64,000 bases of DNA from Actinomyces respiraculi (GCF_014595995.2 NZ_CP063989.1:2542001-2606000); one strand, 5' to 3'. Shown: positions 7,215 to 16,558, counted from the stretch's first letter. The notes: generated by a model not told the origin, from the letters alone. Program-made: numbers and translations.

Positions 7215-8363
7215 TCAGGCGGTGCGGTAGCTGCCGTGGATGTCGACGGCGCCGCCGTCGACCCCCTTCGTACCCGCCACCACGCGCCCGCGGGAGACAT
7301 GACCCTCGCCGCTGTGCACCGAGCCGAGCACCCAGGCCGGCACGCCCGCAGCCTCCGACAGACGCAGGACCTCGTCCACCGCCTCGGGGGCCACCACCGC
7401 GACCATGCCCACGCCCAGGTTGAGCGTGGACTCCAGGTCCTCCCACGGCACGGAGCCGAGCGTGCGCACGAGGTCGACGACGGCCGGGACCGTCCAGGAG
7501 CCGCGGTCCACATCGCCCACCAGCCCGGCGGGCAGGACACGGGCAAGATTGGCGGCCAGGCCTCCCCCGGTGACATGGCTGAAGGCGCGCACGCGCAGTG
7601 CCGCGGGGTCGGCGTCGGCCGGGTCGATGGCCTCCACGAGGTCGAGGCACAGGGCGGAGTACAGGCGGGTGGGCTCCAGCAGCTCCTCGCCGAGCCTGCG
7701 TCCGAGCTCGGGCACGTGGCGGTCCAGGGCCCATCCGGCATGTTCGACGACGCGGCGCACCAGCGAGTAGCCGTTGGAGTGCAGGCCGGAGGCCGCCAGC
7801 GCCACCAGCACGTCGCCGGTGCGCACACGCTCGGCCCCGAGCATCCGGTCGGCCTCAACCACGCCCGTGGCGGCGCCCGCGACGTCGTACTCCTCCGGTC
7901 CCATGAGGCCGGGGTGCTCGGCGGTCTCCCCACCCAGCAGCGGGGTGCGCACCTGGGCGCAGGCCTGGGCCACACCGCGCACGATGTCAGCGATCCGCTC
8001 GGGCACGACGTGCCCGCAGGCGATGTAGTCCGTCATGAGCAGCGGGCGGGCGCCCGTGACGGCGATGTCGTCAACGACCATGCCAACGAGGTCCTGGCCG
8101 ATGGTGTCGTGCACGTCCATGGCCTGGGCGATGGCGACCTTCGTGCCCACGCCGTCGGTAGAGGTCGCCAGAAGCGGACGGCGGTACTCGCGCAGCTCGG
8201 AGACGTCAACCATGCCGGCGAAGCCGCCCACACCGCCGACGACGGCCGGGGTCATGGTCGCGGCCACCGAGGCCTTCATGAGTTCGACGGCGCGGTCGCC
8301 CGCCGCGGTGTCCACGCCCGCGGAGGCGTAAGTGATGGCGGGCCGGGTGGGTGCGGTGCTCAC
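7215..8363 (-). CDS. purM: Phosphoribosylformylglycinamidine cyclo-ligase (AIR synthetase)
   Basis: A 382-residue PurM, catalysing ATP-dependent closure of FGAM to aminoimidazole ribotide, step five of purine synthesis. Characteristic segments are the N-terminal ITYASAGVDTAAGDRAVELM, the phosphate/ATP-binding STDGVGTKVAIAQ, VDDIAVTGARPLLMTDY, the LGGETAEHPG loop and the ASGLHSNGYSLVR segment. Length is slightly above the usual 340-350 because of N- and C-terminal extensions. GTG start overlaps the purF stop by four bases (GTGA), giving a purF-purM transcription unit, the arrangement usual in actinobacteria. Confidence 0.97.
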   Translation of the reverse strand: MSTAPTRPAITYASAGVDTAAGDRAVELMKASVAATMTPAVVGGVGGFAGMVDVSELREYRRPLLATSTDGVGTKVAIAQAMDVHDTIGQDLVGMVVDDIAVTGARPLLMTDYIACGHVVPERIADIVRGVAQACAQVRTPLLGGETAEHPGLMGPEEYDVAGAATGVVEADRMLGAERVRTGDVLVALAASGLHSNGYSLVRRVVEHAGWALDRHVPELGRRLGEELLEPTRLYSALCLDLVEAIDPADADPAALRVRAFSHVTGGGLAANLARVLPAGLVGDVDRGSWTVPAVVDLVRTLGSVPWEDLESTLNLGVGMVAVVAPEAVDEVLRLSEAAGVPAWVLGSVHSGEGHVSRGRVVAGTKGVDGGAVDIHGSYRTA

Positions 8364-10108
8364 GTGTGCGGTCCTTCGTCGGTGGGTGGGGTGGCGGTGA
8401 GAGAGCTGGTCGTGGCCGTGGAGCCGTTGGTGAGGTCCGGGAGGGTGACGGCGCGGGAGGAGACGACGTCGTCACCCACCGTGGCCGGTCGCCTGCGCAC
8501 GGCGGTGGGGACCCGCTGGACGGGCAGGGCGCCCACGGGCACGCCCTCGACCGGCGGCGCGATGGGGTACTGCCCGGTGAAGCAGGCGGCGCATAGCTCC
8601 TCCCGAGGCTGTGCGGTGGCCTCGACCATGCCGTCGACGGACAGGTAGCCCAGGGAGTCCGCGCCGATGGACTGGCGCACCCCCTCCACGCTCATGCCGG
8701 TGGCGATGAGCTCGGCGCGGGTGGCGAAGTCGATGCCGTAGTAGCAGGGCCACAGCACCGGTGGGGAGGAGATCATGACGTGGACCTCGGCGGCGCCGGC
8801 CTCGCGCAGCATCGTGACCAGGGCGCGCTGGGTGTTGCCGCGCACGATGGAGTCGTCGACGACGACGAGCCGCTTGCCCTCGATGACCTCGCGCACCGGG
8901 TTGAGCTTGAGGCGGATGCCGAGCTGGCGCAGCGTCTGGGTCGGCTGGATGAAGGTGCGACCCACGTAGGCGTTCTTGACCAGGCCCTGGCCGTAGGGGA
9001 TGCCGGACTCTTGCGCGTAGCCGATGGCGGCGGGGGTGCCGGACTCGGGGGTGGCGATGACGAGGTCGGCGTCCACCGGGTGCTCGCGGGCCAGGGCGGC
9101 GCCCATGGCATTGCGGGCGGCGATGATCGAGCGGTCGGCGATTGTGGTGTCGGGGCGCGCGAGGTAGACGTACTCGAAGACGCAGCCGGCGCGGCGCGGC
9201 ACGGCGAAGTGGGTCGAGCGCACGCCGTCGGCGTCGATCTCGAGGAGCTCGCCGGGCTCGATCTCACGCACGAAGGTGGCGCCGACGATGTCGAGGGCTG
9301 CGGTTTCGGAGGCGACCACCCAGCCGCTGCTGAGGCGTCCCAGGACCAGGGGGCGCACGCCGTGCGGGTCGCGGGCGGCGTAGAGCGTGTGCTCGTCCAT
9401 GAAGACGAGGGAGAAGGCGCCGCGCAGCATGGGCAGGACGCGGCGCGCCGTCTGCGAGACGGTCAGGGGCGGTGTGGTGGCGATGAGGTTGACGTCGGGC
9501 TCGATGCCGGTGGCGATGAGGTCCTCGACGTCGTCCCATTCTTCGAGAAAGCCTCGCTCGGAGACCAGGGCCATGAGGGAGGCGAGGACGGCCGTGTCCG
9601 TCGAGGAGCCGCGGCCGAGCTCACCGCGCAGGTCCTCGCCGCCTGTGGCGCGGATGCGGTCCACGAGCTGACGGGTGTTGGTGAGGTTGCCGTTGTGGGC
9701 GACGGCGAGGGTGGAGCCGCCGGAGACGGGGCCGAGCATCGGCTGGGCGTTCTCCCAGGTGGCGGCGCCCTGGGTGGCGTAGCGGGTGTGTCCGACGGCG
9801 ATGTGTCCGGGCAGGTTGGTGAGGATCTGGTCATTGAAGACCTGGGAGACGAGGCCGAGGTCCTTGTAGACGAGGATCTTGGAGCCGTCCGTCGTGGCGA
9901 TGCCCGCGGACTCCTGGCCGCGGTGCTGCAGGGCGAACAGGCCGAAGTAGCTCAGGCGGGAGACGTCCTCGCCCGGGGCCCAGACGCCGAAGACGCCGCA
10001 CTCCTCGCGGATGGAGGGCTCGACGAGATCACCGGGGTTCATCAGGGGGGCGCGGTCGCCGGGGATCGGCGCGGGGATGGTGGTCTGGGTGGTGTCACCG
10101 GAGCTCAC
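8360..10108 (-). CDS. purF: Amidophosphoribosyltransferase
   Basis: A 582-residue PurF, the first committed enzyme of purine synthesis (PRPP + glutamine to phosphoribosylamine). The catalytic cysteine lies in IREECGVFG, after a propeptide of about 36 residues. FALQHRGQESAG, the PRPP loop (VVDDSIVRGNT) and ELCAACFTGQYP follow, consistent with the Bacillus-type enzyme that is processed and carries an Fe-S cluster. A disordered tail of about 50 residues follows the last conserved motif. GTG at 10108 is preferred because AAAGGA lies seven bases upstream; a GTG two codons earlier is also possible. Upstream DNA holds the 20-bp-period array. Confidence 0.97.
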   Translation of the reverse strand: MSSGDTTQTTIPAPIPGDRAPLMNPGDLVEPSIREECGVFGVWAPGEDVSRLSYFGLFALQHRGQESAGIATTDGSKILVYKDLGLVSQVFNDQILTNLPGHIAVGHTRYATQGAATWENAQPMLGPVSGGSTLAVAHNGNLTNTRQLVDRIRATGGEDLRGELGRGSSTDTAVLASLMALVSERGFLEEWDDVEDLIATGIEPDVNLIATTPPLTVSQTARRVLPMLRGAFSLVFMDEHTLYAARDPHGVRPLVLGRLSSGWVVASETAALDIVGATFVREIEPGELLEIDADGVRSTHFAVPRRAGCVFEYVYLARPDTTIADRSIIAARNAMGAALAREHPVDADLVIATPESGTPAAIGYAQESGIPYGQGLVKNAYVGRTFIQPTQTLRQLGIRLKLNPVREVIEGKRLVVVDDSIVRGNTQRALVTMLREAGAAEVHVMISSPPVLWPCYYGIDFATRAELIATGMSVEGVRQSIGADSLGYLSVDGMVEATAQPREELCAACFTGQYPIAPPVEGVPVGALPVQRVPTAVRRRPATVGDDVVSSRAVTLPDLTNGSTATTSSLTATPPTDEGPHT

Positions 10109-10162
10109 GGCCACATCCTTTCACACCGGTACCCGGCGGGCGCGGGCCTGCGCCGGAGGCGG

Positions 10163-10220
10163 GCGGGTGCTGCGCGGCTGCCGGAGGCAGGGCGGGTGCC
10201 GCGCGGCTGCCGGAGGCAGG
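10163..10220. repeat. Tandem 29-bp duplication upstream of purF
   Basis: Two adjacent 29-bp units (10163-10191 and 10192-10220) differ at one base and begin GCGGGTGCTGCGCGGCTGCC. They lie between the purF start and the 20-bp array. Confidence 0.85.
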
Positions 10221-10270
10221 GCAGGCCGAGCAGGCGAGCGCGATGACCCGAAACCCGCCCGCCCGGGCAC

Positions 10271-10420
10271 GTTGACCTCGTTCCCTTGCCGTCGATCTCG
10301 TTGCCCAGCGGTTGATCTCGTTCCCTTGCCGTCGATCTCGTTGCCCAGCGGTTGATCTCGTACCTTCACGGGACGAGGTCGACACGCAAGGGACGAGATC
10401 AACGCTCACGCTCCGAGATG
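10271..10420. repeat. CTCGTT-family array upstream of purF, 5 forward and 3 inverted units
   Basis: Forward cores CTCGTT (in GTTGATCTCGTTCCC-like units) start at 10277, 10297, 10317, 10337 and 10357, an exact 20-bp period with two alternating unit types. The fifth is imperfect (CTCGTA). After about 10 bp, inverted cores (ACGAG, the third degenerate) start at 10373, 10393 and 10413, again every 20 bp. A further small duplication (GGCACGACACTGGACACG) lies at about 10438-10480. The 390-bp purF/RNB-gene interval contains no gene. Confidence 0.92.
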
Positions 10421-10499
10421 GACGAGCGGGGGACGGCGGGCACGACACTGGACACGTCGGCAGGCACGACGCTGGACACGACGACAGGCGCCGCGCGGC

Positions 10500-12050
10500 T
10501 CAGGGCACCAGCGCGAAGGCGATCCGCCCGGCGGCGACGTCGACCTCCTCCAGGCGCACGCGTACCGGCTCGCCGACAGGCAGAGCGCGCCCGTGCGCCC
10601 CGCCGGCGGACGCCTCGTCGGCGTGCACGACGCCGACGACGGCCGGCTCGGCGAGCATGACCTCGCCGCGTCCGTCGCGCTCGGACAGCAGCACGCCGTC
10701 GAAGACCTCGCCCACGTGCCCGTCCAGCACGAGCGCCTCGATCGCGGAGACCGCCCCGCGCTCGACCGCCCGCGAGCGCCGACCGGTCTCGGCCATGACG
10801 TCGGGCAGGCCGGGCAGGGCCTCCAGCACCCAGGCGGGTACCGGGGCGCCGGCACAGGCGGCCACGCACGCCTCCTCGCCGTAGCGGTCGACGAGGCGGC
10901 GCAGCGGTGCGGTCACGTGCGCGTAGCGCGAGGCGATCGCCGCGTGGACGGCCTCACCATCCGCTGAGGGCGCGGGCCCGCAGCCGGGGCCGAAGACAAG
11001 GTAGCCGGCACCGCGGAACAGGCCGGCGGCCTGGTCCATGAAGGCGGCGTGGGCGGGCACGGAGGCGTCGAGGGAGCGCACGAGCCCGGGGTAGGTGAGG
11101 GTCTCGGGCCAGTCGACACCGAGGGCCCGGGCGATGCGGCGTAGGCGCCGGTAGTCGCGGGCCTCGGCGGGCGGCATCGTGCGCAGGACGCCGGCGCCGG
11201 CCTCGACCATGAGGCGGGCGGCGCACATGCCGGTGAGGAGGGAGACCTGGGCGTTCCACTCCTCGACGGGCAGGGCGGCGCGGTAGGCGAGGCGGTAGCC
11301 GTCGGCACCGGGTTCGTCCGTACGGGTGACCTCCTGCTCGGGCGTGGACAGGGAGACGCCGCCGCGCGCGGCCTCCTGGCGTTGGCGCAGGGTGCCGACC
11401 TCGCGCAGGAGCCCGGGCAGGCCCGCGGGGACGGCGGCCGGCAGGGTCCCCTGGCCGTCGATGGCGGCCTGGACCTCGGCGTAGGTGAGGCGGGCGTGCG
11501 AGCGCACGAGCGCACGCTCGACGTGTGCGCTCGTGACGGCGCCGTCGTCGTCGAGGTCGATGGTCCACAGGCAGGCGGGGCGGTCGACGTCCGGCAGGAG
11601 GGAGGCGGCGCCGTGGGAGAGCTCCTCGGGGTGCAGCGGGGTGGAGCGGTCGGGGGCGTAGACGGTCTCGCCGCGTCGGCGCAGCTCGGCGTCGAGGGCG
11701 CCACCGGGAGTGATGAAGGTGGCCAAGGAGGCGATGGCGTAGGTGACCCGGTAGCCACCGCCGGCGGGGTGCTCGAGGAGGACGGCCTGGTCGAGGTCCA
11801 TGGAGCCGGGCGGGTCGATGGTGACCAGGGGCAGGTCGCGGGCGTCGCGCACCGGGACACCGTCGCCGTGCCCGTCGCGCAGGAAGCGTTCGGCGCCGTC
11901 GTCGTCCCAGGCGGCTGCGGCGGCGCGCGCCTCCCTCAGGGCGTCCTGGGGGAAGACGGCGGGCACGTCATGGGCCGCGCGCAGGTCGTCGAGGGCGGAG
12001 ACGACGGCGGCGGGCGGAGCGGTGTATGTGCTGATGCGTGCGCGGGGCAT
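10500..12050 (-). CDS. RNB-domain exoribonuclease (RNase II/R-like catalytic protein)
   Basis: A 516-residue protein built mainly of the RNB catalytic domain, which degrades single-stranded RNA 3' to 5'. The metal-binding motif reads TIDPPGSMDLDQAV (about residues 77-90). The last acidic position is Gln, a variation I believe is common in actinobacterial members. YAPDRSTPLHPEELSHGAASLL and the C-terminal HVTAPLRRLVDRYGEE match the domain. The clear N-terminal cold-shock domains of full-length RNase R are missing. Starts at ATG 12050. The fru operon lies downstream on the same strand, separated by a terminator-like hairpin only from its own 3' side. Confidence 0.88.
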   Translation of the reverse strand: MPRARISTYTAPPAAVVSALDDLRAAHDVPAVFPQDALREARAAAAAWDDDGAERFLRDGHGDGVPVRDARDLPLVTIDPPGSMDLDQAVLLEHPAGGGYRVTYAIASLATFITPGGALDAELRRRGETVYAPDRSTPLHPEELSHGAASLLPDVDRPACLWTIDLDDDGAVTSAHVERALVRSHARLTYAEVQAAIDGQGTLPAAVPAGLPGLLREVGTLRQRQEAARGGVSLSTPEQEVTRTDEPGADGYRLAYRAALPVEEWNAQVSLLTGMCAARLMVEAGAGVLRTMPPAEARDYRRLRRIARALGVDWPETLTYPGLVRSLDASVPAHAAFMDQAAGLFRGAGYLVFGPGCGPAPSADGEAVHAAIASRYAHVTAPLRRLVDRYGEEACVAACAGAPVPAWVLEALPGLPDVMAETGRRSRAVERGAVSAIEALVLDGHVGEVFDGVLLSERDGRGEVMLAEPAVVGVVHADEASAGGAHGRALPVGEPVRVRLEEVDVAAGRIAFALVP

Positions 12051-12128
12051 GGTCCGAACCTACCCGGCACCAGTAGGGCCGTCGCCCCCGCCCCCGCGGT
12101 GTCGTGGTGCGCGGAGCCGCGGGGCGGC

Positions 12129-12240
12129 CGGGCCGCCAGAGGGCACCGCTGCGGGGCGCCCGGGCCACCAGAGCACACCGACGCAGGACGAACCGGGCCA
12201 CCAGAGCACACCGCCGCAGGACGACCCGGCCACACCGCGG
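12129..12240. repeat. 32-33-bp tandem repeat between fruA and the RNB gene
   Basis: Three and a half imperfect units, each starting CCGGGCCACCAGAGCACACC or a close variant, begin at about 12129, 12160 and 12193 with a partial fourth. No coding potential is apparent. The rest of the 285-bp gap holds the fru terminator. Confidence 0.8.
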
Positions 12241-12258
12241 CCTCGCAGGCCCGGGCAC

Positions 12259-12300
12259 GGCGAGCGCCGACCGTCCGGGTCGGGACGGTCGGCGCTCGCC
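12259..12300 (-). terminator. Terminator of the fruRKA operon
   Basis: A perfect 18-bp stem (12259-12276 with 12283-12300, starting GGCGAGCGCCGACCGTCC) around a 6-base loop, 35 bp beyond the fruA stop on the minus strand. Confidence 0.85.
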
Positions 12301-12335
12301 ATGGCGTCGGGACGCCCGGTGCGGGCCCGGTGCGC

Positions 12336-14435
12336 TCAGACGGCCACGGCGGCCTGCTCGCCGCGCGTGCGCGCCGCCATCTGCTTGAGCAGGATGACGC
12401 CTGCGCAGGTGACGACCGCACCGATGGCGATGGACAGCAGGAACCACCCGACATTGGTCATCGCGAAGAGCACGAAGACACCGCCGTGCGGGGCGCGCGA
12501 GCCGACGTGCATCGCCATGGACAGCGCGCCGGTGACGGCGCCGCCGACCATGGCCGGCGGGATGATGCGCAGCGGGTCGGCCGCGGCGAAGGGGATGGCG
12601 CCCTCGGAGATGAAGGACAGGCCCAGCAGCCAGGCACTGCGGCCGTTCTCCACCTCGGCCTTGGTGAACAGGCGCGGGCGCAGGAAGGTCGCCAGGGACA
12701 CGGCCAGCGGCGGCACCATGCCCGCAGCCATGACGGCGGCCATGATCTCGAAGGAGGCGGCGGTGGCGGAGGCCAGGCCGGCGGTGGCGAAGAGGTAGGC
12801 GGCCTTGTTGACCGGCCCACCCAGGTCGAAGCACATCATGAGCCCGAGGATGACGCCCAGGAGCATGGCGGAGCCGCCGCCGGACATGGAGGTCAGCCCC
12901 TCCTGCAGGCTCGTCATGAGCGCGGCCAGCGGCCGGCCAAGGACGAGGTACATGATCCCGCCCACGACCATCGTCGTGCCCAGCGGGATGACGGCCACGG
13001 GCATGAGGCCGCGCAGCCACCTGGGCACGGTCAGGCCTGCCAGCCAGGCGGCGACGTAGCCGGCGAGGATGCCGCCGACCAGGCCGCCGAGGAACCCGGA
13101 GCCGATGGCGGTGGCGACGACGCCCATGGCGAAGCCGGGGGCGATGCCGGGGCGTCCCGCCAGCCCGAAGGCGATGTAGCCGGCCAGCGCCGGAACGAGG
13201 AAGCCCATGGCCGCCTGCCCGAGCATGAACAGGACGGATCCGAGGTAGAGCATGAGCCCGGAGGTGATGCCCTCGCCCTCGAGGGTGCCGGGCAGGTTGG
13301 TGAGGGAGTAGTCCCGCACGACGGTCGCTCCCACCGAGTCGGGGCCGTCGCCCAGCGGGAGGGCGACGCCGTAGCCGGCCAGCAGGAAGCCCAGGGCGAT
13401 GAGCAGGCCTCCGGCGGCGACGAAGGGGATCATGTAGGACACGCCGGTCATGACGGCGCGCTGCAGGCGCCGGGCCCAGTGGACGGACTCCTCGGCGTCG
13501 TCGGCCGCCTCCCCGGTGCCGCCGGAGGGCACACGGGCCGCGGCGGGGTCGTCGATCGCGGCCAGGGCCCGGTCGATGAGCGCCCCGGCGTCGTTGACGG
13601 CGGCCTTGACACCGACGTCGATGACCGGCTTGCCGGCGAAGCGCTCGCGCCCCTTGACGGGCAGGTCGTGGGCGAAGACGACGGCGTCGGCACGGGCGAT
13701 GAGCGCGGGGTCGAGGGAGTCGATCTTGCCCGAGCCCTGCCCCTCGATGTGGACCTCGACGCCGCGGTCGGCGCCGGCCTGCTCCAGGGCCTCGGCGGCC
13801 ATGAAGGTGTGGGCGATGCCGGTGGGGCAGGAGGAGACGCCAACGATGAGGCGTCCTGCGCCACCGGCGGGTGCGGGGGCCGTCGCAGCGTCCTGCGCGG
13901 GGGCGGCGGATACCGCGGTGTCGGCCGCACCCGTGGGGGCGGCGTCGTCGAGCAGCTCGGGCTGGACCTGCTCGGTGACGATGCGGGCGACCTCCTCGGC
14001 GCTGGCCGCGCCGCGCAGGGCGTCGGTGAAGTCGGAGCGCATGAGGCCGCGGGCGAGCTTGGCCAGGAGCTGCAGGTGCATGTCGTCGGCGCCGGCGGGG
14101 GCGGCGATCATGAAGACGAGGTCGGCGTCCTGGCCGTCGGCGGCTCCGAAGTCGACGGGGGCGGCCAGGCGGGCGAAGCCGAGCGAGGGGGCCAGGACGT
14201 GCTCGCTGCGGCAGTGCGGGATGGCGATGCCGCCGGGGATGCCGGTCGGCGCGGTGGCCTCGCGGGCGAGGGCGTCGGCGGCGAGCCCCTCGGTGGTGTC
14301 GGCGCGACCGGCGGCGGCGACGACCTCGGCGAGGTAGCCGATGACCTCGGCCTTGTCGGGGCCGGTGTCGGCGTCGAGCCGGACGAGCTCGGGAACGATG
14401 AGCGGAGCGGACTCCGCGTGCGAGGTGGGGGACAT
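12336..14435 (-). CDS. fruA: PTS fructose transporter subunit IIABC
   Basis: A 699-residue fused PTS permease, importing fructose as fructose-1-phosphate. Domain order is IIA (about 1-165), IIB (about 195-290) and IIC (about 325-690). The IIA phospho-histidine is H74 in AIPHCRSEHV, and the IIB phospho-cysteine is C203 in VGVSSCPTGIAHTFMA. IIC shows repeated membrane helices, for example FVPALAGYIAFGLAGRPGIAP. The ATG at 14435 has AAGGAAG just upstream. It follows fruK by 125 bp and closes the fruR-fruK-fruA operon. Phosphate comes from EI/HPr, which are not in this window. Confidence 0.96.
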   Translation of the reverse strand: MSPTSHAESAPLIVPELVRLDADTGPDKAEVIGYLAEVVAAAGRADTTEGLAADALAREATAPTGIPGGIAIPHCRSEHVLAPSLGFARLAAPVDFGAADGQDADLVFMIAAPAGADDMHLQLLAKLARGLMRSDFTDALRGAASAEEVARIVTEQVQPELLDDAAPTGAADTAVSAAPAQDAATAPAPAGGAGRLIVGVSSCPTGIAHTFMAAEALEQAGADRGVEVHIEGQGSGKIDSLDPALIARADAVVFAHDLPVKGRERFAGKPVIDVGVKAAVNDAGALIDRALAAIDDPAAARVPSGGTGEAADDAEESVHWARRLQRAVMTGVSYMIPFVAAGGLLIALGFLLAGYGVALPLGDGPDSVGATVVRDYSLTNLPGTLEGEGITSGLMLYLGSVLFMLGQAAMGFLVPALAGYIAFGLAGRPGIAPGFAMGVVATAIGSGFLGGLVGGILAGYVAAWLAGLTVPRWLRGLMPVAVIPLGTTMVVGGIMYLVLGRPLAALMTSLQEGLTSMSGGGSAMLLGVILGLMMCFDLGGPVNKAAYLFATAGLASATAASFEIMAAVMAAGMVPPLAVSLATFLRPRLFTKAEVENGRSAWLLGLSFISEGAIPFAAADPLRIIPPAMVGGAVTGALSMAMHVGSRAPHGGVFVLFAMTNVGWFLLSIAIGAVVTCAGVILLKQMAARTRGEQAAVAV

Positions 14436-14560
14436 GCTACTTCCTTGAGTCGCAGGGGCGGTGACGGGGTTGGTGGATGGTGGTCGTGTTGGTCGGTGGG
14501 CCGCGTCATGGTCGGCACCGCCGCCATGACCGCCCTGGAGGGTCGGTGGCGGGGCGGGGG

Positions 14561-15577
14561 TCACTCCAGGCGAGTGACGACGGCGGCCGTGGCCGGCAGG
14601 TCCTGCGGGGTGGGCAGGGTCGTGCCGGGCAGGGCGGCGGCGGCAGATCCGTAGGCCATGGCGGTCGTGAGCCGTCCCGGGGCGTCCAGGCCCCGGGTGT
14701 CGGCCAGGACGTAGCCGGCGACGGAGGAGTCCCCCGCGCCGACGGTGGAGCGCACGGGGACCTCGGGGGCGGTGGCGTGCCAGGCGGCCTCGTCGGTGAC
14801 GAGGACGGCCCCGGCGGGGCCGAGGGTGGCCATGACGGCGCTGATGCCGGCGCGCACGAGGACCCGGGCGGCGTCGACGACGGGGGCCAGGTGCCCGGCC
14901 CTGGCGCCCTCCTCGAGGGCCATCGCCCGGTCGGCGGGCAGGCCGGCGAGCTGGCCGAGCTCCTCGCCGTTGGGCTTGATGAGGTCCGGGGCGGCGTCGG
15001 GCAGGGCGTCGGCGAGGGCGGCGAGGGGCGCGTCGGAGGTGTCGACGGCGATGCGCAGCCCCGGGCGGGCCTGCCGGAGCAGGCGCACGAGGCGCGCGTA
15101 CCAGTCGGTGGGCGCACCGGGGGGCAGTGAGCCGGACAGGACGGCCCAGGGGCGCTCGCCGCCCGCAGCGGGTGCGCCGACCGTCTCCAGCAGGACGGTC
15201 TCGACGGCCGTTGTCTCCGCGGCGGTAAGGCCGGCTCCGGGCTCGTTGAGCTTCGTCGTCGTCCCGTCGGGCTCGGTGACGGCGGTGTTGACGCGCACGG
15301 CCCCGGCGACGGGCACGGCGTGCGTCGTCACGCGGCCGCGGCTGGGCAGGGCGGCGACGGCGGTCTCGATGGCGGCCAGGAGGGGGTCGCCGTGGGGGGC
15401 GGGCAGGACGGCGGTGACGTCGGCGCCGGAGGCGGCAAGCACCCGGGCGACGTTGACGCCCTTGCCGCCGGGCTCGACGGTGACGGAGACGATCCTGTTG
15501 ATGCCGCCGCGCTGAAGGGTGCCGGGCAGGGCGACGGTGCGGTCGAGTGAGGGGTTGGGGGTGAGGGTGGTGATCAT
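14561..15577 (-). CDS. fruK: 1-phosphofructokinase
   Basis: A 338-residue PfkB-family kinase that phosphorylates the FruA product to fructose-1,6-bisphosphate. Motifs are the N-terminal ITTLTPNPSLDRT, the sugar-binding EPGGKGVNVARVLA, and near the C-terminus STVGAGDSSVAGYV, which carries the catalytic Asp of the anion hole (GAGD). Its ATG overlaps the fruR stop by four bases, so it is translationally coupled to fruR. Confidence 0.95.
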   Translation of the reverse strand: MITTLTPNPSLDRTVALPGTLQRGGINRIVSVTVEPGGKGVNVARVLAASGADVTAVLPAPHGDPLLAAIETAVAALPSRGRVTTHAVPVAGAVRVNTAVTEPDGTTTKLNEPGAGLTAAETTAVETVLLETVGAPAAGGERPWAVLSGSLPPGAPTDWYARLVRLLRQARPGLRIAVDTSDAPLAALADALPDAAPDLIKPNGEELGQLAGLPADRAMALEEGARAGHLAPVVDAARVLVRAGISAVMATLGPAGAVLVTDEAAWHATAPEVPVRSTVGAGDSSVAGYVLADTRGLDAPGRLTTAMAYGSAAAALPGTTLPTPQDLPATAAVVTRLE

Positions 15578-16356
15578 GCGACGAGGACCTCGGTTCCGGA
15601 GCCGGTCAGGCAGGTGGACAGGGCGGTGGTGGGCGGGATATCGGTGACGAGCAGGTCGACGTCGGACAGGTCGGCGAAGGAGACGAGGTGCTCCTGGCCG
15701 GTCTTGGTGGCGTCGGCGAGGACGACGACGCGGCGGGCGGCGCGGACCATGGCGGTCTTGACGGCCGCCTCGTCCGGGTCGGGGGTGGATAGGCCGTGGT
15801 CGGCGCTCAGGCCGTTGGTGCCCAGGACGGCGAGGTCGACGCGCAGCCGGCTGAGGGCGGCCAGTGCCTCGGGGCCGACGGCGGCCTGGGTGATGCCGCG
15901 CACCTCGCCTCCCAGGACGCGCACGGTGAGGCCGCGCCTGCCGGCGAGGCGGGCGGCGGTGAGGACGGAGGAGGTGACGACGGTGAGGTCGAGGCCCTCG
16001 GGCAGGATCCGGGCGAGGGCGCCGACGGAGGTGCCGGCGTCGAGGATGAGGGTGGCACCGGCGGCCAGCAGGCCGCCGTCGAGGAGGGAGCTGAGGGCAG
16101 CGGCGGCGATGGCCCGCTTGGCGGGGGCGGCGAGGTGCTCGCGCTCGGTGACGGCGGTCTCAGGCAGGGCGAGGCGGGTGGCGGCGACGGCGCCGCCGTG
16201 GACCTTGCGCAGGGCGCCGACGCGGTCGAGGGCGGCGAGGTCTCGGCGGATGGTCTCGACGGTGACCCCGTGGTCGGCGGCAAGGTTGACGACGGTGACG
16301 CGGCCATCGCGGACGACGGCGTCGGTGATGGCCTGCTGGCGCTGCTCGGCGTTCAC
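15574..16356 (-). CDS. fruR: DeoR-family repressor of the fructose operon
   Basis: A 260-residue DeoR/GlpR-type regulator. The N-terminal winged helix-turn-helix (QQAITDAVVRDGRVTVVNLA, then GVTVETIRRDLAALDR) is followed by the DeoR sensor domain, with LILDAGTSVGALA and VLADATKTGQ. First gene of fruRKA, so autoregulation is likely, with fructose-1-phosphate the probable effector by analogy. GTG at 16356 is chosen because GAGGAGG lies immediately upstream. An in-frame GTG eight codons earlier would place that ribosome site inside the gene. Candidate operators lie at 16386-16466. Confidence 0.92.
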   Translation of the reverse strand: MNAEQRQQAITDAVVRDGRVTVVNLAADHGVTVETIRRDLAALDRVGALRKVHGGAVAATRLALPETAVTEREHLAAPAKRAIAAAALSSLLDGGLLAAGATLILDAGTSVGALARILPEGLDLTVVTSSVLTAARLAGRRGLTVRVLGGEVRGITQAAVGPEALAALSRLRVDLAVLGTNGLSADHGLSTPDPDEAAVKTAMVRAARRVVVLADATKTGQEHLVSFADLSDVDLLVTDIPPTTALSTCLTGSGTEVLVA

Positions 16357-16385
16357 CGGAACCTCCTCGTACCGGGACACTCCCC

Positions 16386-16466
16386 TTCGGATGTCCGTCC
16401 AGGCATGAGCCTACGCCCGTTCGGACATGAATGGAAGGGGTGGGCGCCGCTTCGGACACGAATGGA
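16386..16466 (-). promoter_or_regulatory. Candidate FruR operators upstream of fruR
   Basis: Read on the operon strand, TGTCCGAA occurs twice (16420-16427 and 16451-16458) inside near-identical 17-bp elements (TCCATTCATGTCCGAAC and TCCATTCGTGTCCGAAG) spaced 31 bp. A third variant, CATCCGAA (16386-16393), lies closest to the gene. Position and helical spacing suit a DeoR-type repressor. Binding by FruR is inferred. Confidence 0.55.
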
Positions 16467-16558
16467 CGGCGGCTGCACGGCATTCACCACAATTCACCAC
16501 AATCCACCACAGCCACCCCGCCCCACCATGCCCGATCGGGCATCACCACCCCCAGACC

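Noticed and set aside
11382..14654. A very long plus-strand open frame (over 1000 codons) opposite the RNB gene and the fructose PTS gene
   Set aside because: Its product is an extreme Gly/Ala/Asp/Val/His/Arg-rich sequence with no motif, which is what the complement of GC3-biased coding DNA gives. The minus strand carries clear FruA and RNB motifs.
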